From positions 1-64,000 of the forward strand of contig JAXLQL010000036.1 of the NCBI GenBank assembly GCA_046331625.1: a stretch of 64,000 bases of DNA, written 5' to 3'. Numbering within the stretch: position 1 is the first letter of the stretch; every line of letters begins with the position of its first letter. The position numbers and the translations under genes were made by a program. Below, piece by piece: positions 35,063-43,779 of this stretch. Source of the stretch: JAXLQL01 sp046331625 (GTDB lineage Bacteria > Acidobacteriota > Terriglobia > Bryobacterales > Bryobacteraceae). The notes beneath the pieces were generated by a model. It was not told the origin of the DNA. It did no database searches and was given only the letters and a program-made list of their open reading frames with translations.

Positions 35063-36316
35063 CTACCTCTCACCAGTTGAGACCGATGCGATCTGCTTTC
35101 CGTTTCTGAATTTTACTATACGTGTGACCATTTCGGAGATGGAGTACCACAGATCGCGCGGGCGGCTGATGGTGAACTCCGTTCCTTTGAAGAACTTGAC
35201 GGCGTTTCCGATGGTGTCGCGCCAAGGGGTGGCTTGCGGGTTCAGAATGTAGTTCAGGTAGAACATCGGGAACTCCACCTCGCCGATCTGGCGGAGCTTG
35301 TCTTCCGGAATCCCCTGGTCCAGCAGTGCCTTGGGACCGGCGAACACCATGGCGTCCGGCTTGGCGGAGACCACCGTTTCCTTGGCGATCAGTTCGGCCA
35401 GGAAGTCCGTCTCGCCGTGCTTCTTGCCGAGAAGCTTGAGATCGATGGCGCCGGGGGTGACCTCTTTGAGCGATTCGCCCAGCGCTTTGAAATCGATGCG
35501 GTCGGCGTTTTCCTGGCGGTAGAGGATCTTCTGGTCGCGGAGGTTGAAGGCCACGAGCGAGAACTTGCCGATGCGGGGATCACGCGTGAGCGTCCGCAGC
35601 ATCGAGACGAGGGCTACCGTATCGATGGGACGCAGCGTGGCGGCAGTGGGTTTCTGCGGCGCGAAGTTCATGAGGATCTTCACGGTGAGCGGCTTGCCTT
35701 CAGAGCTGCGCTCCACCGGAGGCTCGTCATGGAACTGCTCGGGGTGAATCGGCTCAATGGCGCCCGTGCCGATCATCAGATTCATCTGCTTGTCTTTGTT
35801 CGGGAGCGAGGCTTCCACATCCCAGGAGTGGGAGCAGACCCGCTCACTACGGTCCCGCATCAGCCAGTCGACGTGGTAGTTCCCTTCCCCGAGGTCGAAG
35901 CCGCCTTGGAGCACAGCGTCTCCCTTGGCCTCCTCTTCTATGCTCGGGACGCGGATCTTTTGGGTGAAGTAGCGGATGTCGTCCGGATGGTCCTTGGAAG
36001 CGACGCGGAACAAGACGGAGAGCAGGTTCTCGGAGCCCGAGAGTTCCCGCAACGGAACTGTCACATCGTACCCGGCGTGGAATCGCAGGTCGAACCCGAG
36101 GAACGGCTTGTCCTGCGTCACCGAGCAAGGCAGATCATTGCGATTCTCACCCGCCTCGAGCACCGCCAAGTCAGTGTTCTGTACGCGGACTCGGGAGCCT
36201 GTGGCGCCCATCGGCAGTTGCGCTGCTGCCGGCGCTCCGAGGATCAGGACCAGCACCACTGGCATGGCGGCCCTATCCACCAACCTACTCTGCAACGTGA
36301 CCTTCCTCTGGGTCAT
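35063..36316 (-). CDS. Hypothetical exported protein
   Basis: 417 residues, family not recognised. A hydrophobic segment (RAAMPVVLVLILGAPAAAQL) after a short basic N-terminus looks like a signal peptide, and an ATG nearer to it (MPVVL) could be the true start. The mature part mixes beta-rich segments (DLRFHAGYDVTVPLRELSGS; NYHVDWLMRDRSERVCSHSW) with a region of alternating helices and strands (VSMLRTLTRDPRIGKFSLVA FNL; SAKPDAMVFAGPKAL) that resembles a vWA-like fold without a MIDAS motif. It lies just upstream of the exported methyltransferase-like gene, probably in one transcript. Confidence 0.6.
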   Translation of the reverse strand: MTQRKVTLQSRLVDRAAMPVVLVLILGAPAAAQLPMGATGSRVRVQNTDLAVLEAGENRNDLPCSVTQDKPFLGFDLRFHAGYDVTVPLRELSGSENLLSVLFRVASKDHPDDIRYFTQKIRVPSIEEEAKGDAVLQGGFDLGEGNYHVDWLMRDRSERVCSHSWDVEASLPNKDKQMNLMIGTGAIEPIHPEQFHDEPPVERSSEGKPLTVKILMNFAPQKPTAATLRPIDTVALVSMLRTLTRDPRIGKFSLVAFNLRDQKILYRQENADRIDFKALGESLKEVTPGAIDLKLLGKKHGETDFLAELIAKETVVSAKPDAMVFAGPKALLDQGIPEDKLRQIGEVEFPMFYLNYILNPQATPWRDTIGNAVKFFKGTEFTISRPRDLWYSISEMVTRIVKFRNGKQIASVSTGER

Positions 36317-36410
36317 CTGTTCCAGTCCCTTTCAGATCGACATTTCGGTTTGGGAACCTTCCCACCACCCACCCTGGCTACGAGAGCCTGACTACCGTAT
36401 GAAAGATTGT

Positions 36411-37067
36411 ATGATGAAACGGGCTCGGTGGGAAGCCAGGGGTTTCACCATTTCACATATCATCGTCCAGTACCGCCGCCTGGGTGAGGCCTATGGCGAG
36501 GAATTTCAACGCAATCGGGACCTTCACGGCGCGCGGATCCAGTGCCGGGCGGGGTGTTCCGATTGCTGCAGCCAGCTCTTCCAAATTACGGAGATCGAAG
36601 CGGCGGAGGTGTCTCGGGGCGTGGCGGCGCAGGCTGAGAGCGTGCGGGAAAGGCTGCGGGCGCGGGCTGCCCAGTACCTCGCCGAGCGGCACGGCATCGT
36701 TGCGCGGAGCGGGCTTGGGGCGACGGAGGCATGGGGCAGTCTGCCGCCGGTGGGGACGCGGCTGGCCTGCCCGGCGCTCGAAGACGGCGTCTGCACGATC
36801 TACGAGTGGCGCCCGCTGATCTGCCGCAAGTTCGGGGTCCCGCTCTGGAATCCTGATCGGCCGGGTCGCGTCTACGCGTGTGAGAAGAACTTCCGGGCGG
36901 GGGATGAGATCGACGACCCGCATCTGATCCGGATCCAGACGGGGCTTCACGAGCAGGCGAAGGCGTTGCAGGCGGCATACAACGAGCAAGGCGGCGTGCG
37001 GGATCCGGAGCCGCTCACAGTGGCGCGGGCGATTCTCGAGGATCTGAGCGGGTTCGCGCCGGAGTGA
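36411..37067 (+). CDS. YkgJ-family cysteine-cluster protein
   Basis: 218 residues from the ATG at 36411; ATGs at 36399 and 36414 are alternatives and none has a strong ribosome binding site. The Zn/Fe-binding cysteines characteristic of YkgJ/CxxCxxCC proteins are present: IQCRAGCSDCCSQLFQITEI, then LACPALEDGVCTIYEWRPLI and CRKFGVPLW. Here the N-terminal cluster reads CxxxCxxCC. The family is thought to be a metal-binding oxidoreductase or zinc-trafficking protein, unproven. The ssb gene starts 22 bases later on the same strand. Confidence 0.8.
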   Translation: MMKRARWEARGFTISHIIVQYRRLGEAYGEEFQRNRDLHGARIQCRAGCSDCCSQLFQITEIEAAEVSRGVAAQAESVRERLRARAAQYLAERHGIVARSGLGATEAWGSLPPVGTRLACPALEDGVCTIYEWRPLICRKFGVPLWNPDRPGRVYACEKNFRAGDEIDDPHLIRIQTGLHEQAKALQAAYNEQGGVRDPEPLTVARAILEDLSGFAPE

Positions 37068-37088
37068 TGTGCTACGCTGCTAAATACG

Positions 37089-37604
37089 ATGGCTTCGAGA
37101 AGCGTCAATAAAGTCATTCTTCTTGGTCACTTAGGCAAGGATGCCGAAACCCGGTTCACCCCTCAGGGGTCGGCCGTGACCAATTTCACGATCGCCACCA
37201 GCCGGCGCTGGAAAGATCAGCAGACCGGCGAATGGAAAGAACAAACCGAGTGGCACAACGTGGTGCTGTGGCGTAGCGAGAACGTCTCGAACTACCTCAC
37301 CAAGGGCAAGCAAGTCTACGTCGAGGGCCGGCTGCAGACGCGGTCTTGGGACGATAAAGACGGCAACAAGCGCTACACGACGGAAGTGGTTGCCGATGAC
37401 GTGATCCTGCTGGGCGGGCGTGGCGGCGGCGAGGGCGGCGATTCGGGCGGGTTCGATCAGCCGAATGCTCCGGTGTCGATGCCGCGGAGTGCGCGGCCAC
37501 AGGCAGCCGCGGCGCCACGTTCGAGCGCTCCACCACCGGCGGCTCCGCCTCAGGCGGATCCCTATGGCGACCAGGGAATTTCCGACGACGACGTGCCGTT
37601 CTAG
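37089..37604 (+). CDS. ssb: Single-stranded DNA-binding protein
   Basis: 171 residues. The OB fold is complete (VNKVILLGHLGKDAETRFTP; VTNFTIATSRRWKDQQTGEW; WHNVVLWRSENVSNYLTKGK QVYVEGRL). A flexible Gly/Pro/Ala-rich linker follows, and then the acidic tip DDDVPF that binds partner replication and repair proteins. The N-terminal MASRSVNKVIL start is typical. SSB coats single-stranded DNA as a tetramer. It sits between the YkgJ-type gene and a membrane TPR gene on the same strand; no replication gene is adjacent. Confidence 0.96.
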   Translation: MASRSVNKVILLGHLGKDAETRFTPQGSAVTNFTIATSRRWKDQQTGEWKEQTEWHNVVLWRSENVSNYLTKGKQVYVEGRLQTRSWDDKDGNKRYTTEVVADDVILLGGRGGGEGGDSGGFDQPNAPVSMPRSARPQAAAAPRSSAPPPAAPPQADPYGDQGISDDDVPF

Positions 37605-37660
37605 CGCGAATCCCCTATCACGCCAAGGGGCGGGCGAGCCGAATCAACGGATAGCCTCCC

Positions 37661-38956
37661 ATGCTCATCGAGCACCTACGCATCCTCGTGGATTTTTTCT
37701 GGCGTCCGCTGTACGCGGTGTCGCGGGTGCTCGATCATGGGCGCTTGGGATGGGCGGTGGGATTTGCGATCGTCACGGCGTTGTTGTTGCAACTGCCAGA
37801 GCAGAGAGGGCAACTGCGCCGGGCAGTGGAACTGACGCAGAAGGCAAACCGCGCAACCGGTGAGCAAAAGCAACCCTCAACCGGCGACATGGCCGAGTTG
37901 CGGCGCCAAACGGAAGTGATGCTCGCCCGCGACAGCATCTTCGGCTCTGGTGCAGGCTTGGGCGGGTACGTGGTGTTGGCCGGAGTCTTTGCCCCGTTGG
38001 CGATCGTGATTCTCGCTTACTGGGATGGGCTCGGCCGGGGCGGAAGCCTGTTGCGGCGGGACTACGGATCTGCGCTGGCGTGTTTGTCGATGGCTTGGAC
38101 GGCGTCGCGTCTGCCAGCCGTACCACTGGAGTTTGCAAGGCAGTCGCTACCGAACGATCCGCCGTGGGGACCTTGGATCATGCCGGGCGCATGGGCCCTG
38201 TTCCTGGTCTTCGCAACGGCGGCACTGCGGACGGTGCCGGGCGGGCGATGGTTCAGCTCCGCGGTGACTTCGGTGGTGAGCGGTTGCGCGATGCTGGGCG
38301 CGGGGCTGGTGACGCCGGGCTTGGGCAGTTCCGGCTACTTCCTCTTCTCGCCGTGGATCCTTTACTACTTGTGGTCATACTTCGGATCCGGCGTGAGCGG
38401 TCTGGGCGATACGTTCCGCTCCGGCCAGAACTATCGCCGGGCGCTCGAAGCGACAAGCATCAATCCGCATGACTCCGATGCGCAATACCAGCTCGGGCTG
38501 ATCGAGATGCAGCGGCGCAAGTTTCCCGAGGCCGAGAAGCGGTTCCGCGAAGCCGTGCGGATCGACTCGAAGGACGCCGACTATCACTATCAACTGGGGC
38601 GATCGCTCAGTGAGCAGGGCCGGTTCGCCGAAGCGTGCGAATCCTTCGGCAAAGCGGCGGCGCTGAATGACAAGGCATCGAACCACGAAGTGCTACGCGA
38701 CCTGGGCGCGACGCAGTTGGCTCTCCAGCATCTGAATGAAGCGGTTCAGTCGCTCGAGGCTTACGTGGCGCGGCGGGAGTACGATCCGGTGGGGTTGGTT
38801 TACTACGGGCGGACGCTGAAGCAACAGGGCCGGGCCGCGGAAGCGAAGCGCGCGTTCGAGCAAGCGGTGGAGGCGTGGCGCACGATGCCTGATTGGCGCG
38901 CGGCCGAGCTTCGGGTGTGGGAGCGGGCGGCTCGCGATGAGATGAAGAAGCTATAG
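37661..38956 (+). CDS. Membrane protein with C-terminal TPR repeats
   Basis: 431 residues. Hydrophobic helices near 25-45 (GRLGWAVGFAIVTALLLQL), 100-125 (GGYVVLAGVFAPLAIVILAY), 170-190 and 205-250 predict an integral inner-membrane half. From about residue 265 three to four tetratricopeptide units follow (DAQYQLGLIEMQRRKFPEAE; DYHYQLGRSLSEQGRFAEAC; YYGRTLKQQGRAAEAKRAFE), facing one side of the membrane. TPRs bind partner proteins. The layout matches uncharacterised Yip1-like/TPR membrane proteins of acidobacteria, but I cannot name a function. It converges on the FtsK-nuclease gene with a repeat-filled gap of 293 bases. Confidence 0.72.
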   Translation: MLIEHLRILVDFFWRPLYAVSRVLDHGRLGWAVGFAIVTALLLQLPEQRGQLRRAVELTQKANRATGEQKQPSTGDMAELRRQTEVMLARDSIFGSGAGLGGYVVLAGVFAPLAIVILAYWDGLGRGGSLLRRDYGSALACLSMAWTASRLPAVPLEFARQSLPNDPPWGPWIMPGAWALFLVFATAALRTVPGGRWFSSAVTSVVSGCAMLGAGLVTPGLGSSGYFLFSPWILYYLWSYFGSGVSGLGDTFRSGQNYRRALEATSINPHDSDAQYQLGLIEMQRRKFPEAEKRFREAVRIDSKDADYHYQLGRSLSEQGRFAEACESFGKAAALNDKASNHEVLRDLGATQLALQHLNEAVQSLEAYVARREYDPVGLVYYGRTLKQQGRAAEAKRAFEQAVEAWRTMPDWRAAELRVWERAARDEMKKL

Positions 38957-38973
38957 TGAGCTACCGAATTTGT

Positions 38974-39017
38974 GGGGCAGGCTTTCAGCCTGCGCGGGAC
39001 TTCAGTCCCGCTGCCCC
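38974..39017 (-). repeat. Two-hairpin intergenic repeat, inverted copy
   Basis: GCAGGCTTTCAGCCTGC (38977-38993) and GCGGGACTTCAGTCCCGC (38994-39011) are the same two perfect hairpins in the opposite orientation, bounded by GGGGCA and TGCCCC. Together with the copy at 39182-39221 it makes an inverted pair around 160 bases. Confidence 0.85.
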
Positions 39018-39181
39018 AAAGTCGCAGGCCCTCCCGTCTTCAGCCGCCGGGTCACATAAGACGCCGTGAGCGAGCACTGAAGTGCCCGCCGGCACGCTGA
39101 AGGGCGCGCCACACATTCGCGGGTTAAGCCGCAATGCTCGGTTCCGGCGCGCCCTACCGTGTGTTGGCGCGTGGATCGGCA
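39018..39181. other. Spacer between inverted repeat copies
   Basis: No gene is visible. It contains a GTGCCCGCCGGCAC hairpin (39080-39093) and two GGCGCGCC palindromes (39107 and 39151 regions) within sequence that echoes the repeat vocabulary (actgaagTGCCC...CACgctgaag). It is probably more decayed repeat material. Confidence 0.5.
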
Positions 39182-39221
39182 GCGGGACTGAAGTCCCGCG
39201 CAGGCTGAAAGCCTGCCCCAC
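39182..39221 (+). repeat. Two-hairpin intergenic repeat
   Basis: GCGGGACTGAAGTCCCGC (39182-39199) followed by GCAGGCTGAAAGCCTGC (39200-39216) and CCCAC, both stems perfect. It lies 28 bases beyond the end of the FtsK-nuclease gene, in the convergent gap with the TPR gene. Confidence 0.85.
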
Positions 39222-39249
39222 TCTCGAAAGCCCGCGCTACGAATCAAGG

Positions 39250-41112
39250 CTAACCCCTGCTTGCGACGGTTTCCGGGCGCGCGGCGAACACGCGGGCTCG
39301 TTCTTCGGGCGGAAGATACGGCGCTTGCAGTCGCACGAGGTCTCCCACGCTCGAGAAGAAGAGGTCGCCTTGGCCGAGCAGGTGATGCGCTTCTGATGGA
39401 CGATCGAGCACCATCTTCGACTGGATGTGATCCTGCGTGCGCAGACACACGCGTCCGCCAAGGTTCACCTTGAGCGCTCCGGTGAGCGTCTTGCGATCGG
39501 GATTCTGGGTGGCGATGATGAGGTGGATTCCCGCCGCGCGCGCCTTCGCTCCCAAGCGGCCGATGGCGAGTTCCGTGTCCTTGGCTGCTTTGCGATCGGC
39601 GATGAGATCCGCGTATTCATCGCACACGCAGACGATGCGCGGCATCACGTCTCCGGTCTTGGTGACGTACTCGGGCAGGTCACTCGCGAGCGCTCCCTCG
39701 AAGAGGCGATAGCGATTCTCCATTTCCTCGATCAGTCGTTCGAGCGTATCGATGGCTGTATGCTGCGGCGGATAGACGAGCGCATCGGGACCAAGCAGAT
39801 ACGGCGAGCCCTTCAGTTCGCCGAACGCGGTGCGCTTGGGGTCAATGAGCACGAGGCGCAGAGTCTCCGGCGTGTTGCTGAGGATGAGTCCGGCGATGGC
39901 CACACGCAGCCATTCGCTCTTGCCTCCACCGGCCGAGCCCGCCACGAGCAAATGCGGATTGTTCGGCGACGAGAGATCGACGAATTGGAGTGCGCCGTCG
40001 AGGTCCACACCGAGGGGTACGCGGGAGCAACCTTCTTTCTGCGGTCCGGGAATCTGGTGCGCGATCTCGGAGAACGGGATCATCTGCCGGTCCGGCCGCT
40101 GCACGTCGACCACGAGCCTGCCGCTGGAATTGTGGATCATGGGCGCGTGTTCGAGCCCGAGTTGCACTTGCAGGGACTCCGCCTTGCTGGTGATCGCCTT
40201 GATGAGAACGCGGCGGCCGGGCATGAGGCGATAGCGGAGGAAGGTTGGACCGGCGGTGACTTCGCCGTTCCACGAGGCCTCGACTCCGAAATGCTGTAGC
40301 GACTTCACCAAGCGATGGCCGAGTTCGACGTGATCAGGCAACGGCTCGTGCTGCGTGCGATGGACGCGGCGCTTGCCGGCCACTCCCGCCAAGCGGCCGA
40401 TCAGGCTGCGGAGCCACACCACGGCGTTGTCAATGTCAGAACTCGAGTAGAAAGTCTCGCTCAATTGGGGCCGGAACGAGAGCAGAGAAAGCGCGCCGCC
40501 GGAAGCGTCCAGATTGCTCGCCGAAAGCATCGCATGGTAGAGGCACGCCTGCGCGAGGTCGGCTTCCGGCCGTCCTTGGCCGAGTTTGTATTCGACCACG
40601 CACCAACGGCTGGTCTCGGGATTCATCCACAGTGCGTCGGCGGTGCCTGTGACCTGCACGGGCGCAGACCACTCGGGTTCGTGCAATTCCCAGGTGAGCG
40701 GATACTCGGGGCGGCAGAGGCGGTCCGCGCCACGCCAAGTCTTCGAAGCGCGATCATACGAGATCAAGCCTCGCGCCTCGGCCTTGACGAGCAGGCTCGA
40801 GACCCATGCGCACATCTCGTTCGTTGCTTGCCACAAGGCCAGGATCTCCGCGCCGGCTTCGAGAAAGTTCCCCTGGCGTGCGGTAATCTTCGGACCAAGA
40901 AGCTGATCGTAGGTGTGGCGGCACAAGCGCCCCACATCGTCGAGTTGCCCCGGCCCGAGCGCCGCTTGCCATCCTTGCGGACCCATCATCTCGGCCAGCA
41001 CCCGATGGAACAGTTGCCCTGCGAGCGCAGTGGAAGACGCGGCCGAGGACTCGCTCGAGCCCGCCGCGCGCTGAATCTCGCGGCGAACATCGGCGATGGA
41101 CAACTGGGCCAC
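39250..41112 (-). CDS. RecB/Cas4-type nuclease fused to FtsK/SpoIIIE translocase motor
   Basis: 620 residues from a GTG at 41112 that has AGGAG nine bases upstream; a longer open frame overlaps the previous gene and is not needed. Residues about 20-250 show the RecB-family PD-(D/E)XK motifs in order: GQLFHRVLAEM (H36), VTGTADALW (D159), VVEYKLG (E174, K176) and QACLY (Q188, Y192). Residues about 265-620 are an FtsK alpha/beta motor: TFLRYRLMPGRRVLIKAITS, Walker A AGSAGGGKSEW (K398), VLIDPKRTAFGELKGSPYLL, Walker B VCVCDEYADL (D498, E499), IIATQNPDRKTLTGALK. It lacks the membrane helices and gamma domain of cell-division FtsK. Probably a motor-driven DNA nuclease, third gene of the cassette; role inferred. 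Confidence 0.82.
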   Translation of the reverse strand: MAQLSIADVRREIQRAAGSSESSAASSTALAGQLFHRVLAEMMGPQGWQAALGPGQLDDVGRLCRHTYDQLLGPKITARQGNFLEAGAEILALWQATNEMCAWVSSLLVKAEARGLISYDRASKTWRGADRLCRPEYPLTWELHEPEWSAPVQVTGTADALWMNPETSRWCVVEYKLGQGRPEADLAQACLYHAMLSASNLDASGGALSLLSFRPQLSETFYSSSDIDNAVVWLRSLIGRLAGVAGKRRVHRTQHEPLPDHVELGHRLVKSLQHFGVEASWNGEVTAGPTFLRYRLMPGRRVLIKAITSKAESLQVQLGLEHAPMIHNSSGRLVVDVQRPDRQMIPFSEIAHQIPGPQKEGCSRVPLGVDLDGALQFVDLSSPNNPHLLVAGSAGGGKSEWLRVAIAGLILSNTPETLRLVLIDPKRTAFGELKGSPYLLGPDALVYPPQHTAIDTLERLIEEMENRYRLFEGALASDLPEYVTKTGDVMPRIVCVCDEYADLIADRKAAKDTELAIGRLGAKARAAGIHLIIATQNPDRKTLTGALKVNLGGRVCLRTQDHIQSKMVLDRPSEAHHLLGQGDLFFSSVGDLVRLQAPYLPPEERARVFAARPETVASRG

Positions 41113-41134
41113 GAAATTCTGCTCCTGTTCCGGT

Positions 41135-42883
41135 TCAATCGGCGTTGATGGGCTGGAAGAGGGCGGGGGCGGGGCCGCCCAGCCAGCCAACCAGCCGCGG
41201 ATCACGACGCGCACAGCGTTCCACCTCCTCGGGCTTGGCCCCAATCACTCGCGCCGCTTCGGCCACGGCGATCACTTTGCGTTCGGCAACCAGTTGCACC
41301 AACCGTGCGGCGAGTTCCGCCGGCTCCGGGCTCGCGCCGCCCGAGAATGCGCGCAGCAGCGGATCGAGAACCGCGGGCATGTGCCCGGCGATCCACTCTT
41401 CCACTTTCTTCGGCGGCACCGAATCTCCGCCGAAGGCGAGGTCGCCACTCTGCGCGTCGGCCAGCAAGCGCCGCAACGCGGCCAGGGCTTCGAGCGCTTC
41501 CTTCGACACGCTGACGAGCTTGCCGCCCTTCTTCGCGATGGCTTCGAGGCGCTCGCGCGTCTTGTCGGCTGAGGGGCCGATGGGGATGCGCGTATCGCGC
41601 AGCAGGACCAGGTTCGGATGGGTGAAGGGGTTCCACTGTTCCTGCACCTTGCGCAACCGGGCGGCGAGCGACGTGGAGTTCTGCTGGTTGCACAAGCCGA
41701 CGAGGCAGCGCTTCTCGGGTAGTTCGAGATCGAAGGGAGAGTGCTCGCCGAGCGTGCGAAAAGCGATCTGGCGCGCGCTGAGAAAGAACGGGAGACCACC
41801 GCGCATGACGGCGTCGGAGTCACCGGGATCGGTGGGAGCGGCGCGCTCGTCGAGCATGCGGCCGAGGGCTGCGTCGAGATTCGGGGTAGCGGCTGGCGCG
41901 GAGCCGGGGCGCAACAGATCGTAGAGATCCTTGCAGCGGGTGATGATCTTGCGGGCGGGCGCGGCGCCATCGACGAATACTTGCTGGATCGCTTTGGCAT
42001 CGATGGGCCAACGGTCCGGCGGCAGGCCGAGGCGGGCGGAAACGAGGAGCTTGGCCTGCTCCCAGTCGAGCGGGTTGAGACTGTCCCGGCGGGCGAGCAA
42101 GCGGTCCTGCGCGGGGCGGCTCAGGGTTTTCTCGAGTTGTTGGAAGAAGCCCGACTGGACACAACAGATCACGCAAACGTTTCGAACATTGTCGTGAAGG
42201 TATGTTACGGCGTTGCCCAGGGCGTGGAGACCGGCGGTGTCTCCCGGGAAGGTCTCGAGGGCTTCCATTTGGTCGAGGCAGAAGACCACGACGCCCGGTT
42301 CGGCCAGCGCGCAGAGCGAAGCGATCGTGTCGCGCGAGGCGGCTTCCAACGCGTCGTCATCGGAGCCCGGGGGAGAGATTTCCATGCGCTCGAGCGCGGC
42401 GTCGGGCAGGTCTTGACCGCGGAGCCAGGCGGCGGCGTCGCGCATCTGGGCACCGGAGGCGAGGAGTTCGAGGGCGATGGCGAGGTCGCGGCGTTGGACC
42501 TTGGCGCGATTGGCGAGCAAGCCATCGAGCGGACGGGTTCCGGCGGAGTTCTCGCGCAGCAACGCGTCAACGAACCGCGCCCGCAGGTGGCGCCAGAGCA
42601 TGCGGCCACCGGTGGCCATGGGCGCGAATACGAACACCGAGCCCGGCTGCGTGGCGAGCCACTTGCGGATCCGCCCGAGCAGGTGCGTCTTGCCGGTTCC
42701 GGCTTCACCGCGGATGGTGACGGCCGCGCCTTCGTGGATGCGCGCGACATCGAGCACGGTCTTACGGCAGGTCTCGAAGGCTTGGGAATTGATTTCCGCG
42801 ACGTCGGGTTCGTCTTCGAGTGGGTGGCCCACCATGCGGCCGAACGGATTGACGGATCTATCTTCGAATTGCGATGCCGACAT
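41135..42883 (-). CDS. AAA-type P-loop ATPase of the FtsK-nuclease cassette
   Basis: 582 residues from the ATG at 42883; a TTG at 42907 would add eight residues. The N-terminal ATPase has Walker A in VTIRGEAGTGKTHLLGRI (about 59-66) and Walker B GVVVFCLDQMEAL (D204), with a following LHDNVRNVCVICCVQSGFF sensor-like strand and RPAQDRLLARR. This resembles ORC/Cdc6- or KAP-like signalling ATPases. Downstream regions are helical and uncharacterised, ending in a helix-turn-helix-like segment (AVAEAARVIGAKPEEVERCA). It overlaps the corrected end of the upstream gene by 26 bases, and the nuclease-translocase begins 22 bases after its stop, so one operon. Likely a regulator or loader for the translocase (inference). 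Confidence 0.75.
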   Translation of the reverse strand: MSASQFEDRSVNPFGRMVGHPLEDEPDVAEINSQAFETCRKTVLDVARIHEGAAVTIRGEAGTGKTHLLGRIRKWLATQPGSVFVFAPMATGGRMLWRHLRARFVDALLRENSAGTRPLDGLLANRAKVQRRDLAIALELLASGAQMRDAAAWLRGQDLPDAALERMEISPPGSDDDALEAASRDTIASLCALAEPGVVVFCLDQMEALETFPGDTAGLHALGNAVTYLHDNVRNVCVICCVQSGFFQQLEKTLSRPAQDRLLARRDSLNPLDWEQAKLLVSARLGLPPDRWPIDAKAIQQVFVDGAAPARKIITRCKDLYDLLRPGSAPAATPNLDAALGRMLDERAAPTDPGDSDAVMRGGLPFFLSARQIAFRTLGEHSPFDLELPEKRCLVGLCNQQNSTSLAARLRKVQEQWNPFTHPNLVLLRDTRIPIGPSADKTRERLEAIAKKGGKLVSVSKEALEALAALRRLLADAQSGDLAFGGDSVPPKKVEEWIAGHMPAVLDPLLRAFSGGASPEPAELAARLVQLVAERKVIAVAEAARVIGAKPEEVERCARRDPRLVGWLGGPAPALFQPINAD

Positions 42884-43644
42884 GGTAGGTGCCGTCGCCT
42901 CCGTCAATCAGGTCGCCGCGCTCTTCGGCGGAGAGGTTGTGCGGGTCGTGATGCACTTCGAGGAAGACTTGCTGCCGCGATGAGCTCGAGTGCGCCGTGT
43001 CGAATTCGTGCTTGAGACTCGGGCAACGCGCGGCGCAGCTTCCAAGCCGAGACTGGGTAGCCTTGCTCGAAAGCGCCGGGGTCGAGGTGGCGCATCGCTT
43101 CGAGGATGCGTTCGGGGACGGCGCTGTGCTTCGGGGTTGGGTCGGGCGCGGCGGCGAGCAGGACGCCGAGGTCGATGCCTGCCTTCTCGAACTTTCGCGC
43201 AAGGAATGCGCGCGCTCCGGCTGCGTAAGCTTCCGATGCTCCCGATTTCATCAGCAGTTTGCCGCTGGTGAACGAGGGCACGGAGCGGAGTTGGCCTTCG
43301 GCGGCCAGGTTCGACACGGCTCGTGCGAGCAGCGCATCGGAGAATCCGGGACCGAGTTTTCGCGCACGCTTGATGAGTTCGCCGCGGGAGATGGCCTGTC
43401 GCGCTGCCACGTCGAGCACGGCCTGCTTGGCGCACTCGTCGGCGGACTGATGCCAGAAGCGTTGCTTCGAGGCTCCGTGGTCGGGCCAGCGGAAGGCTGC
43501 GCTGTTCGCGGCCGCGGTCTCGAGCGCGGATTGCAGGGCTATCGCGTCCAGGCGGGTCTTGGCCAGGAGAGTCTTGAAGGTTATGGGTTTCGGCGCCGAG
43601 CGCAGCAGCTCGGCGATCCGGTCCGGGTCGACGGGAAACAGCAT
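42858..43644 (-). CDS. Helix-turn-helix-like first gene of the cassette, frameshifted near its end
   Basis: The ATG at 43644 opens a frame that reads convincingly to ALP (residue 208) and then degrades into arginine-rich sequence until a stop at 42904. Dropping one base in the CGGG at 43020-43023 gives SLKHEFDTA and then RQQVFLEVHHDPHNLSAEER and GDGTYHVGIAIRR, ending at 42858. That is a far more protein-like end and gives 261 residues. Two stretches look like winged helices (ITFKTLLAKTRLDAIALQSA; ISRGELIKRARKLGPGFSDA). Both fit a DNA-binding partner of the ATPase and FtsK-nuclease behind it. The frameshift may be a real lesion or a sequencing error. Confidence 0.6.
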
Positions 43645-43738
43645 GTTGTCAGCGGCGCAGTTCCTCCGAAGCCGCGCGGGTTCTTATCGAGCGTAACATG
43701 GGGGCTCTCCGGCGCGAGTTCGGCACGAAGGATCGACA

Positions 43739-43776
43739 GCGGAACTGAAGTCCCGCGCAGGCTGAAGCCTGCCCCA
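43739..43776 (+). repeat. Two-hairpin intergenic repeat
   Basis: GCGGAACTGAAGTCCCGC (43739-43756, one mismatch in the stem) followed by GCAGGCTGAAGCCTGC (43757-43772) and CCCAC. It lies between the end of the TonB receptor gene and the first gene of the FtsK-nuclease cassette, so the cassette is bordered on both sides by copies of this element. Confidence 0.8.
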
Positions 43777-43779
43777 CGT

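Noticed and set aside
39250..41112. Calling this the cell-division DNA translocase FtsK
   Set aside because: It lacks the N-terminal membrane helices and the C-terminal gamma DNA-binding domain and carries nuclease motifs instead, so it is a separate, specialised protein.
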